Assembly (NCBI RefSeq): GCF_003031405.1
Contig: NZ_CP020469.1
Coordinates: 248,001 to 312,000 of the forward strand
Reading direction: 5' to 3'
Origin: Halomonas sp. 'Soap Lake #6'
GTDB lineage: Bacteria; Pseudomonadota; Gammaproteobacteria; Pseudomonadales; Halomonadaceae
DNA length: 64,000 nt
This document shows positions 42,311 through 51,554 of this stretch, in pieces; position 1 is the stretch's first letter; each line of letters begins with the position of its first letter. The notes beneath the pieces were generated by a model, which was given only the letters and a program-made list of their open reading frames with translations, did not search any database and was not told the DNA's origin. A program made the position numbers and the translations under genes.

Positions 42311-43210
42311 TCATGGGTGATTATGTCCACCTCCATAGCCAGCTTTTAAACAGCCGACTATTACCAAAGCTGCAGCGGTGGGGAGGCGCCAGTCCAGTAC
42401 GCTCATCCCTGCCAGCACCAGCAAAATGGCCGCCAATATAGGAACGCCATAAGCAAGGCTACCTACTACGCTTGCTTGCCCAAAACGCAGAGCTTTATCC
42501 CAGGCAACCATTGCTATGCCGTAGGGCCCCAACCCCAGTGCTATGCCTGCTAGTAGGGCCTCATTATCGGGGACACCAAAATTTCCTTCCACGAGCAGGC
42601 TGGCGCAGATTGCAATAGCGCAAGCAATCAGTAATAAGCGTGGCAATAGGGGCGTTAATGCTAGCGGGGCCGTTTGGCCTAACCAAGAATAAAGCGCCCA
42701 GCAGCAAGCAGCGAGTAACGCTAATGCATAGCCGTTGGTTGCGCCCCCAAGACCTCCACTTAGTGGCTGAGGTAGCAATAGTAGAGCGGCGCCGGAAAAT
42801 GCGATTAGCGCCCCTATAACACCTGCCATGCGTAGCTTGCCAAAACGACTCCACTGACTTAACAACACGAATAAAACTGGCCACGTATAAGTAATAAGTG
42901 CTGCCTCTGCGGCAGGCGCTAGGCGCATTCCTATGAAATAACTGCTGACAGCACCAAAAATAAGCAGTGGAACGCCGAGCCATACACTGAGCTGCCACCC
43001 TTTGCTTAAAGTAGCGGTAGGCACCTTTCGGCTAAGTGGAAGTGTTGCCAGGGCGCCTGCTAATAACGTGAGTGCCGTCAATTGCAGTGGGGAAGAGGTG
43101 TGGGCAAGCTCTGCGAGTAGCGGTGCCACGCTCCATAGCATCACGGCCACTAACGCCGCGACAATGCTGTACCAAGGTGACGCCACAACGGGGGAGTGAA
43201 CGGGATGCAT
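42311..43210 (-). CDS. EamA/DMT-family exporter (YddG-like)
   Basis: 299 residues and about ten membrane helices in two EamA halves (LWSVAPLLAELAHTSSPLQL near the N-terminus). The start at 43210 is preceded by AAGGAGAATTCC. It resembles the YddG branch, which exports aromatic amino acids, but this assignment is tentative. It is divergent from a LysR gene 100 bases away, the usual transporter/regulator pairing. Confidence 0.87.
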   Translation of the reverse strand: MHPVHSPVVASPWYSIVAALVAVMLWSVAPLLAELAHTSSPLQLTALTLLAGALATLPLSRKVPTATLSKGWQLSVWLGVPLLIFGAVSSYFIGMRLAPAAEAALITYTWPVLFVLLSQWSRFGKLRMAGVIGALIAFSGAALLLLPQPLSGGLGGATNGYALALLAACCWALYSWLGQTAPLALTPLLPRLLLIACAIAICASLLVEGNFGVPDNEALLAGIALGLGPYGIAMVAWDKALRFGQASVVGSLAYGVPILAAILLVLAGMSVLDWRLPTAAALVIVGCLKAGYGGGHNHP

Positions 43211-43310
43211 GGAATTCTCCTTGTCTTCGATGAACATCCCGCAGCATACTCAGAATTAATTCATCACAATATCGATCTTTTATGATTGGTTTTATCAATA
43301 ATGGTGATGT

Positions 43311-44183
43311 ATGAGGGCGCCCACGTTAGACCTGACACTTTTACGAACCTTGGTAGCAATCTCTGATACGGGTAGTGTCACTGCTGCGGCCAAGCGGTTA
43401 GCGTATACCCAGTCCACTGTTAGCATGCAACTGCAGCGTTTAGAAACCCAGTTAGGACTGAGCTTGCATGAGCGGGAGGGGCGGCGCTTGCGCTTCACAC
43501 CCGAAGGTGAGCGTTTACTAACCCACGCTCGCCGATTGCTAGCACTCAATGACGAAGCCTGGAGCGATATGCAGGCCCGGCAGGTAACCGGTGATCTAAC
43601 ACTCGGGATCCCTGAGGACTACGCGTCTCTGCTGCCTTCGGTATTTGCCTACTTTCACCAACTCTATCCCGCCGTGGGGTTAACGGTGATTTGCGGCACC
43701 AGCGCGCATCTTGTTGAACAGGTTAAGGCTGCTGAGATTGATCTGGCGTTGGTGACTCGCCAGCGTAACTCGCCCGGAGGAGAGGTCATTCGCCGTGAGC
43801 CGCTTATTTGGGCAGTAGGTATCAACCAGCAGCCTTCGTTAAGTGACCCTATCCCCCTTGCTCTCTACTCTCCTGGCGCGGATGTGTTTCGTGAGGTGGC
43901 AGAGCAAGCGTTACAAGCGGCAGGCCGCGAGTGGCGTGTGGCGTACACCAGCCAATCCATGGCAGGTCTTGCGCCTATTGTAATGGCCGGGTTGGCCGTG
44001 GTGGTTGTTACCCGCAGCATGCTGACACCTTCGCTACGGCCTCTGGATGAGAGTAGCGGCATGCCTGCATTACCCGTGATTGAATTAGCGTTGCACCGTG
44101 CGCCGCATCGCCCCTCAGAGCCTGCACGCAGGCTGGGCGAGTTAATTCGTGAACAGCTGGCAGAGCCCAGTGAAGCGTTATAA
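43311..44183 (+). CDS. LysR-family transcriptional regulator
   Basis: 290 residues: HTH (TGSVTAAAKRLAYTQSTVSMQLQRLE, about 17-42) and effector domain. It is divergent from the EamA exporter and followed 36 bases later by a tautomerase gene that may be co-transcribed. It probably controls the exporter (inference). Confidence 0.9.
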   Translation: MRAPTLDLTLLRTLVAISDTGSVTAAAKRLAYTQSTVSMQLQRLETQLGLSLHEREGRRLRFTPEGERLLTHARRLLALNDEAWSDMQARQVTGDLTLGIPEDYASLLPSVFAYFHQLYPAVGLTVICGTSAHLVEQVKAAEIDLALVTRQRNSPGGEVIRREPLIWAVGINQQPSLSDPIPLALYSPGADVFREVAEQALQAAGREWRVAYTSQSMAGLAPIVMAGLAVVVVTRSMLTPSLRPLDESSGMPALPVIELALHRAPHRPSEPARRLGELIREQLAEPSEAL

Positions 44184-44219
44184 GGTGAGATTTTACTGAG
44201 CAATATATAGGAACCCAAG

Positions 44220-44408
44220 ATGCCTATCGTAACTATTCAGCAATTCCCCCGTGATCTAACGCAAAAGCGTGAATTGGCAAAACGTATTACAGAAGCCTTT
44301 GTTGAGGCATACAGCGTTGACCCGCAAAGTGTGCAGGTGTTTTTCCAAGAGGTTGAGGCGGAAAATTGGTCGAAAGGAGGCACTATTAACTCCTCGAATC
44401 CCTCGTGA
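44220..44408 (+). CDS. 4-oxalocrotonate tautomerase-family protein
   Basis: 62 residues, the usual size of a 4-OT monomer. The catalytic N-terminal proline follows the initiator Met (MPIVTIQQF), and the C-terminal ENWSKGG block is the DmpI/YdcE-type variant of ENWGxGG. A Lys-rich helix (QKRELAKRITEAFVEAY) completes the beta-alpha-beta fold. The substrate is unknown. Confidence 0.88.
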   Translation: MPIVTIQQFPRDLTQKRELAKRITEAFVEAYSVDPQSVQVFFQEVEAENWSKGGTINSSNPS

Positions 44409-44472
44409 CTGAACTACGCTAAACTTTTGTGGTGCACGATTAGCCCATGTGATTAGCCGCTAGGAGTATCTC

Positions 44473-45030
44473 ATGCATGAGTTGGATCACTATATCTACC
44501 CGCACAGGGTGCTGCATTGGCTGGTGGCCGGTGTCGTGCTGCTCTCCTTGGCAAGCGGTTTATCACTGGGTTTTTTAGGTTACGAGCGAGCAGTAAGCTT
44601 ATTAGGCAATGCACTTACCAACGTACTCTATACCAGCCATAAAACCCTAGGTGTGGCTCTTTTACTATTAATGACACTACGGATTATTACCCGTTTAGCA
44701 TTTGTCATCCCCGATCATGACCCGCCGCTTAATGCGTTTGAGCGTATTGTTAGCACCAGCGTGCACCACTTGCTCTACTTGGCATTGATTGTCATGCCGA
44801 TAATAGGCTGGGTAGCGACTGCTAGCGGCGGCTTTCCAGTGGAATTTTTCCATTGGCATTTGCCGGGGCTTATTGGCAGGCATGAGGAGCTTTCAGAACA
44901 GTTATTTATGTGGCACGAACGGCTTGGTTGGATCATTTTAGGGTTGGTGGTGTTGCACGTGTCAGGAGCACTCTTTCACTGGAAGATTAAGCGAGATAAC
45001 GTTATGAAGCGTATGAGCTTATTTGATTAA
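44473..45030 (+). CDS. Cytochrome b561-type membrane protein
   Basis: 185 residues with four membrane helices and conserved haem-ligand histidines in HRVLHWLVAG (helix 1), YTSHKTLG (helix 2) and near HERLGWIILGLVVLHVSGALFHW (helix 4). This is the bacterial CybB-like di-haem b561 family, which passes electrons between quinol and periplasmic acceptors. A small gap (39 bases) separates it from the next membrane-protein gene. Confidence 0.88.
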   Translation: MHELDHYIYPHRVLHWLVAGVVLLSLASGLSLGFLGYERAVSLLGNALTNVLYTSHKTLGVALLLLMTLRIITRLAFVIPDHDPPLNAFERIVSTSVHHLLYLALIVMPIIGWVATASGGFPVEFFHWHLPGLIGRHEELSEQLFMWHERLGWIILGLVVLHVSGALFHWKIKRDNVMKRMSLFD

Positions 45031-45069
45031 GTGCTGTCGGCATCGTAGGAGACAGGGAGCGTATTCTTT

Positions 45070-45792
45070 ATGGGGCTGCAAATTGCCTTTGTTATGGGTC
45101 TCGCGGCTATCCATCTGTTCGCAGGTAAGCTACAGCGCCTAAGTGCGCTCCCACGCAGTGCTTGGCTTTCGTTTGCGGGTGGCGTATCGGTTGGTTATGT
45201 CTTTATCCATATTTTTCCTGCGCTTAATGATGCCCATCAAACAATAGAAGAGCATGGGCCGCTAGTTGTGCTGGAACACAATGCTTATATTGTTGCCTTA
45301 ATTGGCTTAGGTGTTTTCTATGGCTTGGAGCAAGTGGCTAAGCAGCATACACGCCGTGATCGTGTACAAACGCAAGTATCACCACAGAAAGAGAAAGGTG
45401 TTTTTTGGATCCATATAGGATCCTTTTCGCTATATAACGCGCTGATTGGCTACCTTCTGGTATACCGAGACAACCAACTCCCCGAAATTGTTTTCTTCTT
45501 TTTGGCCATGGGGTTCCACTTCTTAGTCAATGATCATGGGTTAGCTCAGCACCATAAGCATAATTACTTGGCGAAAGGGCGATGGGTGTTAGCTGCGGCA
45601 GTCGTCTCAGGCTGGTTAGTGGGTCATGCTTATGAAGTGACAGAAGCGGTAATCAGTTTACTTTATGCCTTTGTGGCGGGTGGCCTTATCTTGAATGTGT
45701 TGAAAGAAGAGTTGCCAGAAGACCGCCATAGCCGTTTTTGGCCATTTGCCGGCGGCGCGGCGATATGTGCGGCGTTATTGGTCTTCTCTTAG
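45070..45792 (+). CDS. Conserved integral membrane protein, function unknown
   Basis: 240 residues with about seven to eight membrane helices. Helices contain conserved-looking His and acidic residues (FIHIFPALNDAH; GFHFLVNDHGLAQHHKHN), recalling metal transporters such as ZIP proteins, though no ZIP signature can be confirmed. The cytoplasmic or periplasmic loop RRDRVQTQVSPQKEK separates two halves. It follows the cytochrome b561 gene closely and may share its transcript. Confidence 0.6.
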   Translation: MGLQIAFVMGLAAIHLFAGKLQRLSALPRSAWLSFAGGVSVGYVFIHIFPALNDAHQTIEEHGPLVVLEHNAYIVALIGLGVFYGLEQVAKQHTRRDRVQTQVSPQKEKGVFWIHIGSFSLYNALIGYLLVYRDNQLPEIVFFFLAMGFHFLVNDHGLAQHHKHNYLAKGRWVLAAAVVSGWLVGHAYEVTEAVISLLYAFVAGGLILNVLKEELPEDRHSRFWPFAGGAAICAALLVFS

Positions 45793-45920
45793 CTCTTCAT
45801 CTGGTGCTTTTGTCTTCATGTTGGTGGAACTTGGCGATTTAATGACTAGCGAGTCAGAGTATCGTAGTGCCAAGCCCCACGGCGTCGACTTATCATCAGA
45901 CTGGTCGTATTGACCTCGGT

Positions 45921-47267
45921 CTAGGGGGCACCTCGCTGGGAGCAATTATCGTAGAAAGCAACTGTAGCGGGCCAGTCGCTGAATACGCCGATGACGCCAA
46001 CATCATTTGCTAAAGCATCCAGGGTGATCAATTTGTCCCCCTCACGCTGAATAACATCTTCAGTCGTGCTGTGATACCACTGGCCACCATCTGCTAAAGG
46101 CCCTGACCGCTCAAGTGTCCAAGTGATCATGGTTAGGCCTGCTTCACGGGCGTGCTGTGCATAGAGAGAAGGCTGCAAGCGCTTTGCGTGTTCATCATTG
46201 CCGAACTCTGGGTTCGCTTCCAGTAACATCCAGGTAGGTGGCGCGAGAATTTTAACGCCACTTTCTACTAGGGACTGCATGCTTGGCTGCCACGTATCGG
46301 GGTTAGTGTGATCAAACGAGTCATCGCTGTAGCGGCCATCCAGGTAAACGGCTTGCTTGCCAAACTCTGGCTCATGCTCAACCCAGTACAGCACGTCATC
46401 CAGATTGAATGACTGTGGAAACACATCGCTGGGACGGACACCTGCCGCTTTATACTCATCTATCATTTTTTGTGCGTACGCTTGCTGCGTGAATCCGTTT
46501 TCTGAATGGCCTGTAAATGGCATATCGACTTCGGGTTCTTTTAGCTCGGGAGTCATCTGTACTCCCAGTTGCTGAAACAGCGCAATACTGTCCGCATGAC
46601 TCATTAATGTGCCACGAGTAGCGTAAAGCTCTGTACGCCACTTTGGTGTGCCTGCAAGGTACTCTTCAAGGGTGGTTGCATCAGTATTCACTCCCTCCAT
46701 AGTGCCTTGGAGGCTGCGAAACTCGGCTAACGTAATATCACTTGTACAGCAGCGAATATCTGCCGCATTCATTAGCTCTCCGCTGTCTTCATCTAAAGCG
46801 GGAGGCACGCTGCATTTTTCAGCCAGGTCGGTTTCGACGATATTAGTGGTGTAGTGCAGATCGCACTGGGAGTGACGGCAGACAAGCTCCTCATCGGCGG
46901 TAAAGGCGACATCGCACTCCATAATGCCTGCACCGCCTTGGGCACCAGCAATGTAAGACTCTAAGGTATGTTCAGGAAACTGTAGCGGCGCACCGCGGTG
47001 GCCAATAGTGAGCGGAGAGCGTTGCCACTGGGTGTGTTCGGCGGCGCAGGTTAGTAAAGAAGATTTTAGCGCCCGCTCGTGATCGTTGTCCGTACTCATA
47101 TCGTTAACTAAAAACAGTGGCCGAGGCCCTAGTGTTACCTGCTTTGCAGCGCTAACCAAAGCATCATCCCAGAGCGGGGAGTCACTCGATGTTTGGGCAT
47201 GAGCCGCGCTTACCGATAGTAAGCTTCCCGCCATAATTACGGGTAATAGAAAAGCTGAGGGTGTCAT
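45921..47267 (-). CDS. Secreted glycerophosphodiester phosphodiesterase (GlpQ-like)
   Basis: 448 residues. A signal peptide (1-24, ending AHA) and a GDPD TIM barrel beginning [18 protein letters not shown] (about 81-98), with the second metal-site block [22 protein letters not shown]. It hydrolyses glycerophosphodiesters to glycerol-3-phosphate and an alcohol in the periplasm. At 448 residues it is longer than E. coli GlpQ, with extra segments around the DIRCC region (about 172). It is transcribed alone. Confidence 0.9.
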   Translation of the reverse strand: MTPSAFLLPVIMAGSLLSVSAAHAQTSSDSPLWDDALVSAAKQVTLGPRPLFLVNDMSTDNDHERALKSSLLTCAAEHTQWQRSPLTIGHRGAPLQFPEHTLESYIAGAQGGAGIMECDVAFTADEELVCRHSQCDLHYTTNIVETDLAEKCSVPPALDEDSGELMNAADIRCCTSDITLAEFRSLQGTMEGVNTDATTLEEYLAGTPKWRTELYATRGTLMSHADSIALFQQLGVQMTPELKEPEVDMPFTGHSENGFTQQAYAQKMIDEYKAAGVRPSDVFPQSFNLDDVLYWVEHEPEFGKQAVYLDGRYSDDSFDHTNPDTWQPSMQSLVESGVKILAPPTWMLLEANPEFGNDEHAKRLQPSLYAQHAREAGLTMITWTLERSGPLADGGQWYHSTTEDVIQREGDKLITLDALANDVGVIGVFSDWPATVAFYDNCSQRGAP

Positions 47268-47431
47268 CTACATTGTTCTCTAGGCAGCCTGATAAGTCAT
47301 TTGAGTGTAGACGGGTTTTCAGTCGTTCCCAGCAGCATTGCCAGGAAATGGCCTGGGAGTTGTATAGGCAATGAAATCTTTCAGAAGTGGCAATGTGCCA
47401 CTTTACTTGTTAATGAGAATCATATCTAATT

Positions 47432-47449
47432 GTTATGTTATCTCATAAC
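47432..47449 (+). promoter_or_regulatory. Candidate Zur box before rpmE2-ykgO
   Basis: The palindrome GTTATG-TTATCT-CATAAC lies 16 bases before the L31 type B start. It resembles gammaproteobacterial Zur boxes (GTTATAnTATAAC core). Zinc-independent L31/L36 paralogues are classic Zur targets, which strengthens the call. Binding is not shown. Confidence 0.65.
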
Positions 47450-47464
47450 TCAGGATCGTATATT

Positions 47465-47731
47465 ATGAAAAAAGGTATTCATCCAGCCTATGACTATGTG
47501 GTGTTTCGCGATACCACTTGCGGGGCTATGTTCAGGATTCGTTCGACCTGTACGTCTTCGAAGACGGTCGTATGGGAAGATGGTAAGACTTATCCAGTCA
47601 TTGATCTGGATGTTTCCAGCGCCTCACACCCGTTCTATACCGGCGAACAGCGAAGGGTTTCTGCAGAAGGAAGAGTGGCTCGCTTCCAGCAGCGTTTCGG
47701 CAAGATTTCACGCCAAACCGTCGAGTCTTAG
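47465..47731 (+). CDS. rpmE2: Ribosomal protein L31 type B (zinc-independent)
   Basis: 88 residues ([18 protein letters not shown]...). It matches type B L31, which lacks the zinc-binding CxxC of the primary L31 and replaces it under zinc starvation. Only isolated Cys residues are present (C17, C26). The start at 47465 is the family start; an in-frame ATG at 47435 falls inside the Zur-like palindrome. Followed 14 bases later by the L36 paralogue. Confidence 0.95.
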   Translation: MKKGIHPAYDYVVFRDTTCGAMFRIRSTCTSSKTVVWEDGKTYPVIDLDVSSASHPFYTGEQRRVSAEGRVARFQQRFGKISRQTVES

Positions 47732-47745
47732 TCGGGAGAGATGCC

Positions 47746-47889
47746 ATGCAAGTACTTAGCTCACTCAAGTCCGCCAAAAACCGCCATCAGGATTGTCAGG
47801 TCGTAAAACGTCGGGGTCGTTTATATGTGATTTGCAAAACCAACCCTCGTTTTAAGGCGCGCCAGGGGGGCAAAAGAAAGAGTAAATAA
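47746..47889 (+). CDS. ykgO: Ribosomal protein L36 type B (YkgO)
   Basis: 47 residues, below common gene-length cutoffs: [20 protein letters not shown], then [20 protein letters not shown] and a basic tail. It matches YkgO, the L36 form lacking the four-ligand zinc ribbon (only two of the ligands remain). CGGGAGAG precedes the ATG. It forms a zinc-sparing operon with L31 type B. Confidence 0.93.
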   Translation: MQVLSSLKSAKNRHQDCQVVKRRGRLYVICKTNPRFKARQGGKRKSK

Positions 47890-47896
47890 GTTAATT

Positions 47897-47985
47897 CGCG
47901 CTAATGCTGGTAGTGGCTAATGTTTATCGTGACTAGTGTTTATGATGACTAGTGTTAATAGTAACTTACGGCTAGCATTAGCGCG
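47897..47985. terminator. Long-looped inverted repeat after ykgO
   Basis: A perfect 12-bp repeat CGCGCTAATGCT / AGCATTAGCGCG separated by 65 bases, starting 8 bases after the ykgO stop and followed by TTATTATCTTTT. The loop contains a tandem 16-bp unit (TGACTAGTGTTTATGA-like, 47930-47962). A terminator role is plausible but the loop is unusually long. Confidence 0.45.
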
Positions 47986-48063
47986 TTATTATCTTTTAAA
48001 GTTTATAGAGCAATGTCTTAGTCGCAACGACCTGGTTATAGGGACCTAGTTGTTGGGAATTAG

Positions 48064-48831
48064 TTATTGGGCCACGGCGATGTTGTGTGCTCCATTTGGG
48101 TGCTTCATCACCTGCATGGGTAGCCCGTAAATGGCCTCTAAGGTGCTTTCGCGCATCATATGGTCTGGTGTGCCGTGGGCTAACAATCGGCCACTATGTA
48201 GCGCCATCAACTCATCGCAATAACGCGACGCCATATTGATATCGTGTAGCACGATAATGACCCCAAGGTTCAACTCATCGCATAGCTTGCGGATTAGCGC
48301 CAATACCTCCATCTGGTGGGCGATATCCAGCGCTGCCAGTGGTTCATCCAGCAGTAAAAAACGGCTGCCTTGCGCCAGTAGCATGGCGAGCCATACCCGC
48401 TGACGTTCACCGCCGGAAAGCGTGTCAACCAAGCGGTCGGCAAAGGCCTCGGTATGGGTCAGGGTAATAGCGCGATCAATAGCGTCTTTATCTTTTTGAG
48501 TATGACGCCCCAGCAGGCCATGCCAAGGGTAGCGGCCGAAGGCTACTAGCTCACGTCCGGTTAAGTTTTCGGCACTAGGTAAATGCTGCGGTAAGTAAGC
48601 CACTTGGCGAGCGAACTCGCGGTTGCCCCAGTCGCTCAGCGGGCGATGGTCAAAGTGAATTTCACCTTGGCTAGTGGGTTGCTGCTGCGCCATCAGTTTT
48701 ATCAAGGTCGATTTGCCTGACCCATTGTGACCAATCAAGCCGTAGACCTTACCTTCTTGAAAGGTATGCTCAATGGGCTGCAAAAGGGGCTTGCCATTAA
48801 TTGCAAAGGTAGCGCCTCTGACCTCGAACAT
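48064..48831 (-). CDS. Siderophore-type ABC transporter ATPase (FhuC/FepC-like)
   Basis: 255 residues: Walker A GHNGSGKST (about 34-42), signature LSGGERQR, Walker B FLLLDEPLAALD, and H-loop VLHDIN. Sequence style matches ATPases of iron-siderophore/cobalamin importers. No permease or binding-protein gene is adjacent, so it is an orphan here. A Fur-like site lies 46-64 bases upstream, and a siderophore NRPS locus begins about 4.5 kb downstream; a shared role in iron uptake is inferred. Confidence 0.88.
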   Translation of the reverse strand: MFEVRGATFAINGKPLLQPIEHTFQEGKVYGLIGHNGSGKSTLIKLMAQQQPTSQGEIHFDHRPLSDWGNREFARQVAYLPQHLPSAENLTGRELVAFGRYPWHGLLGRHTQKDKDAIDRAITLTHTEAFADRLVDTLSGGERQRVWLAMLLAQGSRFLLLDEPLAALDIAHQMEVLALIRKLCDELNLGVIIVLHDINMASRYCDELMALHSGRLLAHGTPDHMMRESTLEAIYGLPMQVMKHPNGAHNIAVAQ

Positions 48832-48876
48832 GAATAACTCCTAGCGTTGGCTTAACAGTAATGGCTCCATTCTAGT

Positions 48877-48895
48877 GCTAATGGTTCTCATTTTT
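48877..48895 (-). promoter_or_regulatory. Candidate Fur box
   Basis: The 19 bases GCTAATGGTTCTCATTTTT match the Fur consensus (GATAATGATAATCATTATC) at 13 positions by eye. It lies upstream of the siderophore-type ABC ATPase. Confidence 0.45.
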
Positions 48896-48950
48896 AACTA
48901 AAAAATGAAAAGATTTACGTCGTTAGATACGGTACGCAGTGCGAACATCA

Positions 48951-49745
48951 TCAAGAACGTAAACATGCCAGCAGTTGGCCATGCCGTTCGGGATGTGCCG
49001 CAAGCAAGCTATTCCATTGGGCTGGGTTTTCCTTGCCAGTGAGGTCGGTTACGGTGCAGCCAGCTTCACGAGCAATCACAATGCCAGCGGCGATATCCCA
49101 AAAGTCTAGCGCAGCGCCCTGGGACCAAAAGGCATCAAAGCGGCCCAGGCTGGTATAGGCGATCTCAAGGGCTGCAGAGCCTGGGCTGCGGATACCAGCC
49201 ACTTGGGGCATTAGCGCAGCGAGTTGGCTCATGGCCGTCGTGCAGTCTCCTTTGGCGTGGTAGGGCAGGCAGGTGCTCACCAGCATCTCGGTCAATGGGC
49301 GTGGTTCCGGCGTGGAGAGTGGTGTGTCGTTGAGGAAAGCGCCGGTGCCACGGCTTGCCCAAAGCATTTCATCAAGTAATGGTTGATAAACAACACCGAT
49401 GACCAGCTCATCACCTTTAGTCACCGCAATGGATACCGAGAAGTGTGGCACCCCATGCAGAAAGTTGCTGGTACCATCGAGGGGGTCAATGATGACGGTA
49501 TACTCGCTATCGGTGGGCGTCAGGCCGCTCTCTTCGCCGAGGAAAGCAATATCAGGAAAAACGCTGCTGATGCAGTCGATAATGATGTTCTCGGCTGTCG
49601 TATCGTAGTAACTAACAAAGTCAGATGCTCCCTTTTGCTCAAAAGCAATCCGTCCCTTCTGCGAATACCCCTCGCGCAACAACGTGCCAGCCTCATAGGC
49701 TGCTTGCTTGATTGTTTCGAGTAGGTCATTGCTGCTGTCAAACAT
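48951..49745 (-). CDS. Inositol monophosphatase family protein
   Basis: 264 residues with the full metal-site set: FLGEESG (about 69), IIDPLDGTSNFLHG (about 85) and WDIAAGIVIAREAG (about 217). The family (SuhB/CysQ-like) hydrolyses phosphate esters such as myo-inositol-1-phosphate or PAP. Which substrate applies cannot be told. A good ribosome site (CAGGAGAGACACG) precedes the ATG. It is transcribed toward the ABC gene. Confidence 0.9.
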   Translation of the reverse strand: MFDSSNDLLETIKQAAYEAGTLLREGYSQKGRIAFEQKGASDFVSYYDTTAENIIIDCISSVFPDIAFLGEESGLTPTDSEYTVIIDPLDGTSNFLHGVPHFSVSIAVTKGDELVIGVVYQPLLDEMLWASRGTGAFLNDTPLSTPEPRPLTEMLVSTCLPYHAKGDCTTAMSQLAALMPQVAGIRSPGSAALEIAYTSLGRFDAFWSQGAALDFWDIAAGIVIAREAGCTVTDLTGKENPAQWNSLLAAHPERHGQLLACLRS

Positions 49746-49922
49746 CGTGTCTCTCCTGAGTGCATCAGCTGAATAAAATGGATAGCTGAGCGTTCGTCAT
49801 GTTTTGTGCATGATTGATACTGATTACACTCAATGTAACTAGCCATTAGTGACACGTGGATGACAGCGGCAAATAACCTGCTCACGGCCCTTAATCGGGC
49901 GAGGGCTTACGCGGTTTTTTTG

Positions 49923-51482
49923 TTAAGCCAAGGTCTCCACCTCAAACGCCACAATCTGGCGCCGGGCGCTGGAAAACTCCACGCCGATGAGATGAATGGG
50001 CTTGCCGGAGGCGCGGTGTTTATCGGCATAGCCTTTGTGTTTGATCTGCTCCAGTGCTTTACCTTCCGGCAGCTGTTCCACGACCTTGAACTCAAACAGG
50101 TAGATATGCCCACCAAAGTCCACGCTCATATCCACCTTGCCGTGGTGACTGGCGTCCTCCACCGTCACATCCAGCCCCAGAGCGGCAAAGTGGCTATAGA
50201 ATACACTGGCATAATGCCCCTCGTAGCGGGCGATAGGATTGTTGCGATACCAGTCGTGGGGAAGCCCGGCGTAGAGCGCTTTGAGGTGAGCTTCTAACCC
50301 GGCAAGATCGTGCTGGCTTAAATGACGAAACAGCGTGCGGCGCTCACGTGGGGCGTTCTCGACCCCAAGTGACGGCAGCAGTGCATGGTTGAGGCTGGTT
50401 TCGACTTCGCGGTTAGGGAAGCCAAGAGTGTACTGGCGGTAACCCAGCAGAGGCTCTTCTACCTGCTGAATGGTGAGATAGCCGGTTTGAAACAGCAGGC
50501 CTTCGGTGCTGATCTGATCAACATCAAACTGGCTGAGTAATTCATACTCAGTTTCCCAATGATCCAATGAGGGAGTGAAGACCCCACGTTGTTTGAGAAT
50601 ATCGACCAAAAATGTCGGCGTAGCGGACTCAAACCAGTAAGGGGCGAATTCACGCTTTTGAAACAGTAGCAGCACGTCAAAGGGGTTGTAGACAGAGGCT
50701 ACCTCGCTGCCACCCCAGCGGTAACCGTTGTACCACTGGCGGATCGCCTCGCGATCAAGACCGGGCAGCTCTGGGGCGAACACCGTATCGATATCCTCGT
50801 CGGTATAGCCACAAATCGTGCTGAAAGGAGCATCCAGAGTGATATCGTTGAGGTTATTCAATCCTGAGAAAAGACTGACCTTGCTGAATTTGGAAACACC
50901 GGTAAGCAGCACAAAGTGCAGATGTGGGTCGGCGTCTTTAATAACGCTGTAAAGGTTCTTTAAACCCTCGCGCAGTTCTCGGGCGCGCTCCGGTACCAGG
51001 ATATTATCCAGAATCGGTTTGTCGTACTCATCAATCAAGACAACCACGGGCTGGCCATGTTGCTGATGCGCTAACTGAATAAGCTCCCGAAACCTGCCAG
51101 CGATAGTGGTGTTGTCCAGCGTTAAACCCAGGCGCTTGATTTCACCGCCCAAGAGTTCATGGATATGCTGATCAAGCCCTTCACGGCTATGGATAACACC
51201 GTCTGAAAAGCTAATACGAATCACCGGGTAGCGCTGCTGCCAGTTCCACTTGTCGTGAATATACAGCCCTTCAAACAGCGCCTGGCGGCCTTCAAACAGG
51301 CAGCGCAGGGTATCCAGCAACAGGCTTTTGCCGAAGCGGCGTGGCCGAGCGAGGAAGTAGTATTTGTTCTGGTTAACCAAGCGCTCAATATGCGGGGTTT
51401 TATCAACGTAGTAATAGTTACCCTCGCGGATATCCGAGAACGTCTGAATCCCAATGGGTAGCTTACGGCGGTGGGTATCCAT
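49923..51482 (-). CDS. AAA-ATPase-like / PD-(D/E)xK nuclease family protein (copy 1)
   Basis: 519 residues from MDTHRRKLPIG. N-terminal AAA-ATPase_like domain: IQTFSDIREGNYYYVDKT, the family's unusual P-loop RPRRFGKSLLLDTL (about 46-59), and Walker B VVVLIDEYDKPIL. C-terminal PD-(D/E)xK-type nuclease domain: GKVDMSVDFGGHIYLFEFKV (Asp, then ExK as FEFK). Such proteins are common and often multicopy, with no settled function; defence or mobile-element roles have been suggested. The last 240 residues are nearly identical to the tandem copy at 51555-53117, while the central part differs. Confidence 0.85.
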   Translation of the reverse strand: MDTHRRKLPIGIQTFSDIREGNYYYVDKTPHIERLVNQNKYYFLARPRRFGKSLLLDTLRCLFEGRQALFEGLYIHDKWNWQQRYPVIRISFSDGVIHSREGLDQHIHELLGGEIKRLGLTLDNTTIAGRFRELIQLAHQQHGQPVVVLIDEYDKPILDNILVPERARELREGLKNLYSVIKDADPHLHFVLLTGVSKFSKVSLFSGLNNLNDITLDAPFSTICGYTDEDIDTVFAPELPGLDREAIRQWYNGYRWGGSEVASVYNPFDVLLLFQKREFAPYWFESATPTFLVDILKQRGVFTPSLDHWETEYELLSQFDVDQISTEGLLFQTGYLTIQQVEEPLLGYRQYTLGFPNREVETSLNHALLPSLGVENAPRERRTLFRHLSQHDLAGLEAHLKALYAGLPHDWYRNNPIARYEGHYASVFYSHFAALGLDVTVEDASHHGKVDMSVDFGGHIYLFEFKVVEQLPEGKALEQIKHKGYADKHRASGKPIHLIGVEFSSARRQIVAFEVETLA

Positions 51483-51554
51483 CACGGTGGGTCTCCAGAA
51501 CAAAAACGGCGATACGAACAGCAGTTTAGCACGCTCACAGGCTGGCTTTATGAC

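Noticed and set aside
49860..50297. Plus-strand 145-codon frame, nearly repeated at 51471-51929
   Set aside because: Both are antisense to the near-identical 3' ends of the two AAA/PD-(D/E)xK genes. Their similarity to each other simply reflects that duplication.
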